A stretch of 64,000 nt of DNA from DASQEH01 sp035633755. GTDB lineage: Bacteria > Actinomycetota > Actinomycetes > Propionibacteriales > Nocardioidaceae. The stretch spans positions 1-64,000 of the forward strand of contig DASQEH010000073.1 of assembly GCA_035633755.1 (NCBI GenBank), in the 5' to 3' direction. The translations under genes and the position numbers were made by a program. Below, piece by piece: positions 1 through 8,116 of the stretch. A model generated the notes under the pieces. The model ran no database searches. It saw nothing but the letters and a program-made list of their open reading frames with translations, and was not told the DNA's origin. How positions within the stretch are numbered: position 1 is the stretch's first letter; every line of letters begins with the position of its first letter.

Positions 1-237
1 CCGGGTAGCAAGGCTCCTACGCCCTCGTAGGCTGACCGCTGACATGGCAGCACCGTCACCCGCCTGCTCCGCGGTTCAACCGGTTTGCTCCGGCCCACAT
101 CGCCGCAAGGCTCTCGCTCGACGCTAGTCGATGCGTCTGAGGCATGTCCGCGCGAGTTGGGTGTAGACCGCTCGCCTCGGGTCGGCTAGCGTTCCGGAGG
201 CTAGGCGAGCGCCGCCCGCCGAGGAAAGGATCACCAC
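1..237. other. Upstream segment, no gene recognised
   Basis: I see no convincing coding frame, RNA gene or repeat here. The last 20 bases carry a strong purine-rich ribosome site (GAGGAAAGG) that serves the GTG start of the metalloprotease gene at 238. Confidence 0.5.
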
Positions 238-1242
238 GTGAAGCACGTGCTACTCGGGGGCATTGCCACGATTGCGATGCTCAGCGGTGGCCTGGTAGGG
301 CCTGCTATGGCTTCCACTCCTGTGGAACACCCCGCAAACCAGAAGTGCGTCGACAAGCCCTCGGCGTCGGCGAAGGTCATCAAGGGGACCAAGGGGTGGC
401 GTGACCTCGACACCGTGACCAGAAGGCAGGCCGAGGCGATGGAGTCACAAGGCGAGAGCTTGGTCGCCCGCGCGGGCCTGGATCGAACCGCACCCCGCCC
501 AAATGGCTCCGTGCGTATCCCGGTGCACTTCCACGTGGTGACCAACAAGGAAGGCAAGGGTTTCGTGTCGAGAGCCCGCATCTTGAAGCAGATCAAGGTG
601 TTCAATCACGCATACTCAGGACGAACGAGTCCCGTCGCTAGCGATACCCCATTCCGCTTCGTTCTGAAGTCCGTGTCGCGCACGGAGAAAACCCGCTGGT
701 ATGGCGCCAACTACCTTGCGGAGCGAGGAAAGAAGAGACTCAACAGCATGAAGCAGACTCTTCATGTAGGCGACGCTACCCACCTGAACGTCTACACAGT
801 CGGTTTCCAGAACACGGGGACTCTCGGTTATGCGAAATTCCCGCTCTTCAGCCTGCGCGCTCCGAAACTTGACGGTGTGGTGCTTTGGGATGAAACCCTG
901 CCTGGCGGCAACGCGCAGTTCGAGGACGAGGAGGGTGTACTCCGCTACAACCAAGGCGACACAGGTACCCACGAGCTCGGTCACTGGCTCAACCTGTTCC
1001 ACACATTTCAAAGCTCCTGTATGCACCCGAACGACCGCGTCCGCGACACGCCGCCACAGGAGATCGGCGAGAACATCTTTTACTGTCGCGCAAACGAGAA
1101 CACCTGCGGACCACGCGTCGACCCCAAGCACAACTTCATGAGTTACGGCGACGACGTGTGCCTGGACAGATTCACGCGAGGCCAGCGCACGCGCATGGAC
1201 TTCGGATGGTCCATCCGGGATGCCTTGTCCTCAATCGACTGA
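238..1242 (+). CDS. Secreted M43 (pappalysin-like) zinc metalloprotease
   Basis: This is a 334-residue exported protease. Residues 1-26 form a signal peptide (KH basic start, hydrophobic core, AMA-S cleavage). The zinc site HELGHWLNLFH lies at residues 245-255 and the Met-turn (NFMSYGDD) puts Met at 301. Conserved Cys and the tail FTRGQRTRM are typical of peptidase M43 proteins of actinobacteria. The residue between the second and third zinc ligands, usually Gly in metzincins (HExxHxxGxxH), is Asn here. The GTG start follows GAGGAAAGG by 7 bases. It probably degrades extracellular protein; the substrate is unknown. No partner gene is nearby. Confidence 0.88.
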   Translation: MKHVLLGGIATIAMLSGGLVGPAMASTPVEHPANQKCVDKPSASAKVIKGTKGWRDLDTVTRRQAEAMESQGESLVARAGLDRTAPRPNGSVRIPVHFHVVTNKEGKGFVSRARILKQIKVFNHAYSGRTSPVASDTPFRFVLKSVSRTEKTRWYGANYLAERGKKRLNSMKQTLHVGDATHLNVYTVGFQNTGTLGYAKFPLFSLRAPKLDGVVLWDETLPGGNAQFEDEEGVLRYNQGDTGTHELGHWLNLFHTFQSSCMHPNDRVRDTPPQEIGENIFYCRANENTCGPRVDPKHNFMSYGDDVCLDRFTRGQRTRMDFGWSIRDALSSID

Positions 1243-1334
1243 GCGATCATTCTCGGGAGCCAACCGGGGCGCGACCAAGAGCGGGCCAAGCGGTTCTGGG
1301 TCGACACGATGGATGGTTCGCCGCCGACCCCGGG

Positions 1335-1631
1335 CTACTGGCGACCGACGCTCAACCCGACCGAGAGCACCTCGTCCATCTCGATCCCGGCCGACTTGCG
1401 CACCACTTGCTTCAACGGGATGAGGTAGCGGCCGTCTTTTGGGAACAATGCGGTCGTGAAAGCGGTACCGCCGATACGCACGACGACCGGCACCTGTCCC
1501 CAATACTCCAGGCCCTTGGCGGCGAGCTTGATGTCTGCGCTCTCCTCCTCCGGTATGCGCAGGAAGAAGTAGGGCGCCGGGCCTCGCCACTCGATCACGG
1601 GACCTTCGAACTCGAAGTCCATGCGCCTCAT
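1335..1631 (-). CDS. DUF1905 domain protein
   Basis: This 98-residue protein is one complete DUF1905 beta-barrel. The typical phrases are FEGPVIEWRGPAPYFF near the N terminus, then VRIGGTAFTTALFPKDGRYLIPLKQ and a closing VRKSAGIEMDEVLSVGLSV. The family has no established biochemical role. The start is either ATG at 1631 or ATG at 1622 (MDFEFEG); both leave the domain intact. It lies between the M43 protease and a SNF2 helicase. Another complete DUF1905 gene is at 7707-8012 and a broken one at 4217-4469. Confidence 0.8.
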   Translation of the reverse strand: MRRMDFEFEGPVIEWRGPAPYFFLRIPEEESADIKLAAKGLEYWGQVPVVVRIGGTAFTTALFPKDGRYLIPLKQVVRKSAGIEMDEVLSVGLSVGRQ

Positions 1632-1691
1632 GCAGTGAGTATCGCGGGTCCGGTCGACGAGGATCGGCCGTTACGCCGTCTGCCGATCGTC

Positions 1692-3878
1692 TTAGGCGTC
1701 GACGGGTTGCTCTGACAGCGCGCTGGTCAGCAACGCCACCAACGCTTCCACCTGGATGTCCGACGAGGTGGTAGCCCCTTCGTCCGAACCGTCGAGTGCC
1801 CGAGCGGCCAGCCCAGCCTTGCTGTCGATCAGCTCGGCGATCTTTGCGTCGATGGTCTGGGCGGCGATGATCCGCCAGGCGGTGACCGGCTCAGTCTGGC
1901 CGATGCGGTGAACCCGGTCGATCGCCTGGGTCTGCTCGGCGTTGGTCCACGAGAGTTCGGACAGCACGACGTTGGACGCGACATGGAGGTTGATTCCGAC
2001 ACCGGCGGCCGTCAGCGAACAGATGATGATCGCGACGTCGGGGTCGGTGACGAATGCGTCGATTGCTTTCTGGCGTGCTGTGGAGCTCTGGTCTCCCCTG
2101 ATGGTGGTGTAGCGCAGGTTGCGCTTGTCGAAGGCGTCGGCCGCGGTGTCCATGACGTCGAGGTGCTTTGCGAAGAAGACGACCTTGCCGGCACTGCGCG
2201 CGAGCTGTGCCGCGTAGTCGGCGGCGAGCTCGGCCTTGGCCTGTCCGATCCTGCGCACCATGGCGAACACATTGTCCCCGGTACCTTCATCGCCGCCGTC
2301 GGCGACTTCACGTTCGGCCACCCGGCGCACCAGGGCGTGGTCGATCCCGTCGCCGACCGAGCCGGTGCGTCGGTGTTCGAGGGCCGCCTGGTACCGACTG
2401 ACAAGGCGCATTGCGAGCTGACGCTCGGCCTGGCTGATCGAGCGGCCGGCTGCGCCCTCGAGCTCGACCGGCAGGTCGGCGATCCGACGGGCTGGGATGT
2501 CGGCGGCGACGTCAACCTTGCGCCGCCGGACGATGCCAAGGTCGATCACCGCGGCCCGCGCGGCCGGGTAGAACGCATGGTCGGCTGGCGTTAATCCCGT
2601 TTCCTCGAGTGCTGCCATGAGTGCATCTGCGGGTTTGCGCTCCTCGATCCAGCCCAGGAACTGCCAGATCGCTCGGAAGTCCTCAATGTCATTGATCAGG
2701 GGCGTGCCAGTCAATGCCATCAGCAGCGGCCGAGTCACCCGCCTTCGGATCCGCTCAGAGACCTCGATGACGTGTTGCGAGCGCTGTGATTTCTTGTTCT
2801 TGATGTAGTGCGCCTCGTCGACGACCATGCCGCGGAACCCGTGGTCGCCTATCCACCCGACATGTCGGTCGAGTACCTCATAATTGACCACCACGATGTC
2901 CGCGAAGCCGTCGATCGTCTCACCGTCGCCATGGATGACTGTCACGGATCGACCCGGCGTCCAACGCTGCGCCTCACGTGCCCAGTTCGTCTTGACCACG
3001 TTGGGAACGACGGCCAGCAATGGGTAGGCCCGCGCCACCTGAGCAGCCAGCAGCGCCTGCGCGGTCTTACCCAGCCCCGGCTCGTCGGCCAGCAGGAACG
3101 TCCGGTGGCCCGCCGAGGCCGCGGCCAACACACGCGCCTGATGAGCCATGAGCTCCATGCCTCTCGACGCCCCCGTCGCCCGAGGCTCCGGAAGGTCCAT
3201 GCATGCTGAGGCACCCGGAGAGGGATGCTCGAACGCGTGCAGCACCGGCCCGATCAACTCCCAGCCCACCAGTCGGCCCTGCACCTTCGGCCGTTCCTGT
3301 GTGAAGTCGGGGGCAAGGAACGGATTCGCCAACTGGGCGGCGACCACGGAACGCGGCGGGGCGGCCCTCTCGGTCCGTCCGGTGCTCAGTGCCACGGGGC
3401 TGGTGGGTTCGCTGGCCGGAGAAGGTTCCAGGCCAGCGGCCCGCTGCATCTCGCGCTGCAACCGGCGCGTGGCCTCGGTGACCTCTGCGTCCTCTTGGAG
3501 CAGGGAGAACAACGAGGGCTCTCGTGCCGCGGTCTGCGCGAGGATCGTGGCCACCCCGTCCAAGCGCTTGAGGAGGGCATCCCGCTGAGCCTCGGTGACC
3601 GACGAGTCAGCCCGGGCCCGAGCCCGCTCCTCGCGCACGAGAAGCGCGACAGCCTGATACCGGGACTGCTGCCCGGCGGTCGACTGCCCACGCTTGATCG
3701 CGGCCTCGATCTCTCGTACCGCCTTAGCGAGGACAGGGATCAACCCGTCGTTGTCCTGGTTCCGGCCAGCGCTTCGCCGGGCATTCCCGCCGACTCCAGG
3801 TCGGCGGTCACGGTCACGTCTCTTGGCCAACCAATATCCCTCTTCGTCCTTGCGCCCACCCCGCCATCGGGCAACCAA
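1692..3878 (-). CDS. SNF2-family DEAD/H-box helicase-like ATPase
   Basis: This 728-residue protein is a Swi2/Snf2-type double-stranded DNA translocase. In order it shows motif I (LADEPGLGKTAQ), motif II (DEAH in VVDEAHYIKNKKSQR), motif III (ALTGTPLIND), motif IV (KVVFFAKHLDVMD), motif V (SLTAAGVGINL) and motif VI (QAIDRVHRIGQ). The last is the classic SNF2 form. The layout resembles SMARCAL1/RapA-like stand-alone bacterial enzymes. The N-terminal 180 residues are charged and match nothing I recognise. No methyltransferase, nuclease or Drm/Dnd-type partner flanks it, so it does not look like part of a defence island. The ATG at 3878 is the longest choice and the true start could be later. Confidence 0.88.
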   Translation of the reverse strand: MVARWRGGRKDEEGYWLAKRRDRDRRPGVGGNARRSAGRNQDNDGLIPVLAKAVREIEAAIKRGQSTAGQQSRYQAVALLVREERARARADSSVTEAQRDALLKRLDGVATILAQTAAREPSLFSLLQEDAEVTEATRRLQREMQRAAGLEPSPASEPTSPVALSTGRTERAAPPRSVVAAQLANPFLAPDFTQERPKVQGRLVGWELIGPVLHAFEHPSPGASACMDLPEPRATGASRGMELMAHQARVLAAASAGHRTFLLADEPGLGKTAQALLAAQVARAYPLLAVVPNVVKTNWAREAQRWTPGRSVTVIHGDGETIDGFADIVVVNYEVLDRHVGWIGDHGFRGMVVDEAHYIKNKKSQRSQHVIEVSERIRRRVTRPLLMALTGTPLINDIEDFRAIWQFLGWIEERKPADALMAALEETGLTPADHAFYPAARAAVIDLGIVRRRKVDVAADIPARRIADLPVELEGAAGRSISQAERQLAMRLVSRYQAALEHRRTGSVGDGIDHALVRRVAEREVADGGDEGTGDNVFAMVRRIGQAKAELAADYAAQLARSAGKVVFFAKHLDVMDTAADAFDKRNLRYTTIRGDQSSTARQKAIDAFVTDPDVAIIICSLTAAGVGINLHVASNVVLSELSWTNAEQTQAIDRVHRIGQTEPVTAWRIIAAQTIDAKIAELIDSKAGLAARALDGSDEGATTSSDIQVEALVALLTSALSEQPVDA

Positions 3879-4216
3879 CCCTGCTCAACGCCCCGACCAG
3901 CCGTCGACGACCCTGACAGAGGCCGCCGGTCCCTGACAGGAGCCGCTATGGCTGGCGCCTCATTGGACAGGCTGCGATCGCCCTCAGCACGGGCACGGGA
4001 CGTCTCTTCCGTCGCCTGGCGATTGCGGGACTCGTCTAGTGTACGAGATCGACTATCAACTCGGGGACCGACGTTCGCACTCACAAGCCGCTGCTGCATC
4101 TGACGGGGTTGATAGCCTCGTCCGCGTCGGCTCCAACTCGTCCGCCAGCTGTGGCGGCGGCGTCAACGTCCATCCGGCCGATAAGGGATCTGGGCTAAGG
4201 GGAGTCGCTCCGGCCG
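3879..4216. other. Long intergenic segment, no gene seen
   Basis: Open frames here lack ribosome sites and protein-like content. I see only a small hairpin-forming repeat (CTCGT/ACGAG near 4032-4050). The segment separates the helicase gene from the DUF1905 remnant and probably contains the helicase promoter. Confidence 0.4.
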
Positions 4217-4469
4217 GTCGCGCGGGGGAAGCGCCCACCCGTCCTGGTCAACGTCAACGGGTATGAGTACCGCAGCACGGTCGCTGTCATGGGTGGTAGG
4301 TACATGACCGGACTCAGTGCTGCCGTGCGCACCGCCACTGGGTTGAAGGGCGGTGATCCGATTCGAGCGATACCACGTCGACAACGTCAACGCCGCCAAA
4401 GCCCCGGAGACTCGTCAGCGTCGCATCGACAAGGCCGTCAGCCTCTTCTTGGACGGCAAGCAACGATAA
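4217..4469 (+). pseudogene. Remnant of a DUF1905/YdeI-type protein
   Basis: From 4217 one frame reads VARGKRPPVLVNVNGYEYRST, AVMGGRYMTGLSAAVRTATGLKGGDPI, the middle of a DUF1905 domain. The reading then jumps frame at about 4360 to RYHVDNVNAAKAPETRQRR, DKAVSLFLDGKQR, stop, the C-terminal tail of YdeI/OmpD-associated proteins. The stretch that normally joins the two parts (the end of the barrel plus the YdeI linker) is missing. There is no start codon after the upstream in-frame TAA at about 4196. So the gene has lost its 5' end and an internal piece, and shifted frame. What is seen is the two family-specific halves; the decay history is inferred. Confidence 0.75.
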
Positions 4470-4517
4470 GCGGCGTGCGTGCCAGCAGGTTGGACATCCC
4501 TAGTGTGTCGGCGTACC

Positions 4518-5120
4518 TCAGGACGCACCCGTGCTTCTGGCCTGCCATCCTTCGTAGAGCGTGTCGACCGCTTCACGCACGAGCTCCCCCTGGTCGGCGG
4601 GGACCGACGCTGGTATCTGGCGCAATGCGCTCAGGCGTGCGATCCCATAGACCGTGCCCCACGTAGCGGCACACCGACGCAATACCTCGGCTTCGGAGGT
4701 CCCCGCGGGCTGGCACGCAGCGACCGTGTCATGGACGAGGTCCCAATATGCGATGGCGGCCTCCTGGAGCGCCGGATGATCATCCTTTGCGACCATCGGC
4801 CCGTACACCAGATCGAGCAGGTGTGGCTGGGCCTCGATGAACCGGACGTAGGCGTCGACGAGGGCGTGGAGGCGTGTAAGTGGGTCGTCCCCGACCTCGG
4901 CTACGGCGGCTGCGGCATCGTTCGCGGCTTGGTGGAGGCCCCGCCCAGCCACCGCTGCAAGGAACTCCCGCTTCCCGCCGAAGTGGACGTACGGCGCCTG
5001 ATGGCTCACGCCGGCGTGCTGTGCGAGCCGACGCAGGCTCAGTCGATCCGCCGACTCCTCCTTCAGGGCTTCGAGCGCCGCCGTGAGCAGCCGGACGGCG
5101 AGTTCTGGGTCCGCGGCCAT
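4518..5120 (-). CDS. TetR-family transcriptional regulator
   Basis: This 200-residue regulator has an N-terminal helix-turn-helix (LSLRRLAQHAGVSHQAPYVHFGGKREFLAAV) and a WHG-type C-terminal ligand domain (YGPMVAKDDHPALQEAAIAYWDLVHDTV, then WGTVYGIARLSALRQIP). It is divergent from the alpha/beta hydrolase-fold gene at 5217. The 96-bp gap contains two near-identical inverted repeats, GTTGAC-N3-GTCAAC, spaced 31 bp centre to centre. The likely job is to repress itself and the hydrolase gene until a small ligand binds; the ligand is unknown. A purine-rich AAGGG precedes the ATG. Confidence 0.9.
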   Translation of the reverse strand: MAADPELAVRLLTAALEALKEESADRLSLRRLAQHAGVSHQAPYVHFGGKREFLAAVAGRGLHQAANDAAAAVAEVGDDPLTRLHALVDAYVRFIEAQPHLLDLVYGPMVAKDDHPALQEAAIAYWDLVHDTVAACQPAGTSEAEVLRRCAATWGTVYGIARLSALRQIPASVPADQGELVREAVDTLYEGWQARSTGAS

Positions 5121-5156
5121 CTCCGACCCTTCCGTCTTGTACCCCCGTTCTCAGGG

Positions 5157-5202
5157 GTTGACACCGTCAACTCTAAGGGAGCACTCTGTTGACACTGTCA
5201 AC
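5157..5202. promoter_or_regulatory. Tandem TetR-type operators
   Basis: Two inverted repeats, GTTGACACCGTCAAC (5157-5171) and GTTGACACTGTCAAC (5188-5202), share the arms GTTGAC/GTCAAC. Their centres are 31 bp apart, about three helical turns, so two dimers would sit on the same DNA face. They lie between the divergent TetR and hydrolase genes. Each copy also contains TTGACA, so a -35 element may overlap the operator. Binding by the adjacent TetR protein is inferred. Confidence 0.8.
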
Positions 5203-5216
5203 CTGGGGTGGTTTTC

Positions 5217-6056
5217 ATGGCGCAAGACAGAACTGTGCAGACTCCCGTTGGTCCGCTTGCGGTGCGGTTGGGGGAAGGCGGTCCACGACAACCAGTTGCG
5301 GTGCTATGGCACAGCCTGTTCGTGGACGATCGCAGCTGGTCGAGAGTGGAGAGCGACCTGTCCCGCGAGCGGCGCTTGCTGCTCATCACCGGTCCCGGGC
5401 ACGGCGCGAGCGGCGACCCGGGTAGGCGCTACTCGATGCAGGACTGCGCAGCGGCCGCGACGGTAGTGCTCGAGGAGATGGGCATCCAGGAGCCGGTGGA
5501 CTGGGTCGGGAACGCCTGGGGCGGCCACGTCGGCATCGTCTTCGCGGCCACATGGCCGAGCCAATGCCGGACGCTGGTCACCGTTGGTACACCGATCCAT
5601 GCCTATTCATGGAAGGGCCGCGCAGAGACACAGCTCCTTCTGCAGGCATACCGGGTCCTTGGTCCCGCTCGCTTTCTGACGAACGCCATCACCGAGGCCC
5701 TCTTGTCGGCAAGCACGCGAGACCACGACCCCGAGGCTGTTCAGTTGGTTGGAGACTCCTTCACGAGCGCCAATCGCGCCCGGCTCTCCAACGCCGTGGT
5801 CTCGATCTCGCTCCAGCGCCAGGACCTCACGGAATCCCTGCCAAAGATTGCGGCACCGACGCTCTTCGTCACTGGTGGCGAGCACCCCGAATGGACGCCG
5901 CAGCTGGCCCGTGACGCCAGCCGCCTGCTTCGCAACGGCTCCGCGGCAGCAGTCGACAAGGCCGCCTACCTCGTGCCGTTGGAGGCACCGAAGGAGTTTG
6001 GGGCGCTCGTCCGCCAATTCTGGGCGGCCAACGCTAGTCGGCCCGCCCCCGCCTGA
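5217..6056 (+). CDS. Alpha/beta hydrolase-fold protein, catalytic residues replaced
   Basis: This 279-residue protein follows the alpha/beta hydrolase plan: VAVLWHSLFVDDRSW (oxyanion region), LLLITGPGHGASG, a nucleophile elbow and a C-terminal cap. The elbow reads GNAWGGHVG, so Ala sits where the nucleophile Ser (G-x-S-x-G) belongs. The acid position reads GGEHPEWTP, and the usual His (GH near the C terminus) is Tyr in KAAYLVPLEAP. All three triad positions therefore look altered, which suggests a pseudoenzyme or a non-hydrolytic member of the fold. The ATG at 5217 has GGGGTGG 5 bases upstream; GTG at 5208 is an alternative. It is probably controlled by the divergent TetR protein. Confidence 0.82.
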   Translation: MAQDRTVQTPVGPLAVRLGEGGPRQPVAVLWHSLFVDDRSWSRVESDLSRERRLLLITGPGHGASGDPGRRYSMQDCAAAATVVLEEMGIQEPVDWVGNAWGGHVGIVFAATWPSQCRTLVTVGTPIHAYSWKGRAETQLLLQAYRVLGPARFLTNAITEALLSASTRDHDPEAVQLVGDSFTSANRARLSNAVVSISLQRQDLTESLPKIAAPTLFVTGGEHPEWTPQLARDASRLLRNGSAAAVDKAAYLVPLEAPKEFGALVRQFWAANASRPAPA

Positions 6057-6082
6057 CTCTGCGGCTGAAAGTCCAACGGCCC

Positions 6083-6109
6083 TGTCACATCTCCGGTCCG
6101 GCCGGTGTC
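6083..6109 (+). promoter_or_regulatory. Candidate ECF41 sigma-factor promoter
   Basis: TGTCACA (6083-6089), a 16-base spacer and TGTC (6106-6109) lie 33-60 bases upstream of the AhpD-like gene. As I recall, ECF41 promoters have the form TGTCACA-N16-CGTC, so this matches all of the -35 and three of four bases at -10. The next two genes are an AhpD/carboxymuconolactone decarboxylase-like gene and an ECF41 sigma gene, the usual autoregulated ECF41 pair. Confidence 0.72.
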
Positions 6110-6142
6110 TCAATGCCCACACCCCACTGGCAAGGAGACGAC

Positions 6143-6736
6143 ATGACCACCACCACTACCCGGATCCCCAAGGCGCAGATCACCGGCATCTACGGCGCCG
6201 TCATGAAGCAGTTCAGCAAGAGGATGTTCGGGGAAGTGCCCGAGCCCCTCGAGGTGATGTGGCACAACAAGGCGGTGCTCAAGTTCTCGCTCGGCCTCGG
6301 CCAGAAGGCCTCAAAGTGGAACGCCTGCGACGCGAACCTGAAGTCCTATGCCCACATGGCGGTGGCGTCCTTGGTGGGCTGCACCTGGTGCCTGGACTTC
6401 GGCTACTTCCACGCCAACAACGAGGGACTCGACGTGGGGAAGGCCCGTGAGGTGCCGCGCTGGCGGGAGTCCGACGTCTTCACACCGCTGGAGCGTGACG
6501 CCATGGAGTACGCCGAGGCGATGTCACAGACGCCGCCGACCGTCAACAACGAGCTCTTCGTGAGGTTGCTCGAACGCCTCGGGGCATCGGCGATGGTAGA
6601 GCTCACCGCCTGGATCGCTCTGGCGAACCAGTACACGCGCACGAATACCGCTCTAGGCATCGAGGCACAAGGCTTCTCGGCAGCATGCGGCTTGGCGCCG
6701 CTCGCACAGCCGGGCGGCGTACCGTCGCGGACGTGA
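6143..6736 (+). CDS. Carboxymuconolactone decarboxylase/AhpD-like protein
   Basis: This 197-residue alkylhydroperoxidase-like protein has the redox pair CTWC in SLVGCTWCLDFGYFHANN, then ERDAMEYAEAM and the helical WIALANQYTRTNTALGIEAQGF tail of the CMD fold. Such proteins often reduce peroxides or act in thiol redox chemistry. The ATG at 6143 has AAGGAG 6 bases upstream. Its stop overlaps the GTG start of the ECF41 sigma gene (GTGA), so the two are translationally coupled. COE-type genes (carboxymuconolactone decarboxylase, oxidoreductase, epimerase) are the known partners of ECF41 sigma factors, which supports both calls. Confidence 0.9.
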   Translation: MTTTTTRIPKAQITGIYGAVMKQFSKRMFGEVPEPLEVMWHNKAVLKFSLGLGQKASKWNACDANLKSYAHMAVASLVGCTWCLDFGYFHANNEGLDVGKAREVPRWRESDVFTPLERDAMEYAEAMSQTPPTVNNELFVRLLERLGASAMVELTAWIALANQYTRTNTALGIEAQGFSAACGLAPLAQPGGVPSRT

Positions 6737-7611
6737 CCGACGACCCGTTCATCGCCCATCGCAGCCTGCTGGTCACGGTCGCCTACGAGATGCTCGGCTC
6801 GGCTGCCGACGCCGAGGACGTCGTCCAGGAGACGTGGCTGCGGTGGGCAGATCTGGGCGTCGCCACCCGGGACGGCGTCCGCGACCCCCGGGCCTACCTC
6901 GTCCGGATCGTCACGCGGCAGGCACTCAACAGGCTGCGCACCCAAGCGCGCCGGCGTGAGGACTACGTCGGTCCGTGGCTGCCCGAACCGCTGCTGACCA
7001 GCCCGGATGTCGCGGAGGACGTCGTGCTCGCGGACAGCGTCTCGATCGCGATGCTGACCGTGCTCGAGACACTCGGCCCTGTCGAGCGGGCGGTGTTCGT
7101 ACTTCGTGAGGTGTTCGACACTCCGTACGACGAGATCGCTCAGACGATCGACAAGGCACCAGCGGCGGTGCGGCAGATCGCCCACCGGGCCCGGGAGCAC
7201 GTCGCCGCGCGGCGTCCTCGAGAGCGCGTGAGCCGGGCCGAGCAACGGGCCGCCGTGGAGAGGTTTCTGGCGGCGGTGCGCAGCGGCGACATGCAGCAGC
7301 TGCTGGCGGTACTTGCGCCCGGTGTCGTCGTGGTGTCGGACGGAGGCGGCGTGGTCACCGCGGCACCGCGCCCGATCGAAGGCGCGAAGCGGGTGGGAGC
7401 GCTCCTGAGCGGTTTGGCCGACCTGACCGGCGTCTTCGAGGCGCTGCCGATGTGGCTCAACGGGGCGCCGGCGGCGCGGTTCGTCCTCGACGGTGAGCTC
7501 AACACGGTTGCCAGCTTTGTCATCGAGGACGGCCTGATCACCAGGATCTACGCGATCCGCAACCCCCACAAGCTGGCCCGGATCGACCAGGAAGCCGAGC
7601 TCAGCCGGTGA
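6733..7611 (+). CDS. ECF41-family RNA polymerase sigma factor (SigJ-like)
   Basis: This 292-residue sigma factor has region 2 (HRSLLVTVAYEMLGSAADAEDVVQETWLRW), region 4 (LGPVERAVFVLREVFDTPYDEIAQ) and a fused C-terminal SnoaL-like domain. The three ECF41 signatures are all present: WLPEPL in the linker, DGGG in the SnoaL domain, and NPHKL (normally NPDKL) near the end. In this family the fused domain replaces an anti-sigma factor and tunes activity. I chose GTG at 6733 because it overlaps the previous stop and gives the normal N terminus. An ECF41-like promoter precedes the pair. The inducing signal is unknown. Confidence 0.93.
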   Translation: MTDDPFIAHRSLLVTVAYEMLGSAADAEDVVQETWLRWADLGVATRDGVRDPRAYLVRIVTRQALNRLRTQARRREDYVGPWLPEPLLTSPDVAEDVVLADSVSIAMLTVLETLGPVERAVFVLREVFDTPYDEIAQTIDKAPAAVRQIAHRAREHVAARRPRERVSRAEQRAAVERFLAAVRSGDMQQLLAVLAPGVVVVSDGGGVVTAAPRPIEGAKRVGALLSGLADLTGVFEALPMWLNGAPAARFVLDGELNTVASFVIEDGLITRIYAIRNPHKLARIDQEAELSR

Positions 7612-7706
7612 CTATTATGCGACGGCTCCCCGTCGGCACGGGCGACGCGTGCTGGCGCCCGCCACCCATACCGCCACGTCGGGTGGTACAGCCCTGGCCG
7701 TGCACC

Positions 7707-8012
7707 TTACGAGGGCGCCCCCACCTGGATCCTGACATCGCAGGCCGTACCCGCGCGCAGATGCTCGGCTCGGCGGACGGGTTCCTTCACGGGAAGCACA
7801 AAGGTACCCGTGGCGGCTTCTGGGAAGAGCGAGGTACGCCAGGCCGTCGACCCGATGCAGACGTCGACCCGGATGCTTCCGAACCCGTGGCGGGGACCGG
7901 CCTCGAATTTGATCTCCTCCGAGAGTTCGAGGGGCAGCGTAAGGAAATGCCAGGACCCCGGGTCACCGGGAGAGTACTCCCACAGCTCGGCGCTGAACGT
8001 GTGCTCGACCAT
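7707..8012 (-). CDS. DUF1905 domain protein
   Basis: This is a 101-residue single-domain protein: MVEHTFSAELWEYSPGDPGSW, FLTLPLELSEEIKFEAGPRHG, IRVDVCIGSTAWRTSLFP, then TGTFVLPVKEPVRRAEHLRAG and DVRIQV. This is a textbook DUF1905. The frame extends upstream, but the protein begins naturally at the ATG at 8012. It is convergent with the ECF41 operon. Its function is not established. Confidence 0.85.
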   Translation of the reverse strand: MVEHTFSAELWEYSPGDPGSWHFLTLPLELSEEIKFEAGPRHGFGSIRVDVCIGSTAWRTSLFPEAATGTFVLPVKEPVRRAEHLRAGTACDVRIQVGAPS

Positions 8013-8116
8013 GCCAGGATCGTCGCATCGTTCACCGACACCCAAGCCGTCCCGTGCCCCAGCGAGGGACGGGGGCAAGGGGTCTCGACATTGCGCGACG
8101 TTGGAGGCAGACACCC

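Noticed and set aside
3225..4103. A 292-codon plus-strand ORF opposite the helicase N terminus
   Set aside because: Low-complexity Arg/Pro/Gly content and no ribosome site; the helicase frame is better supported.
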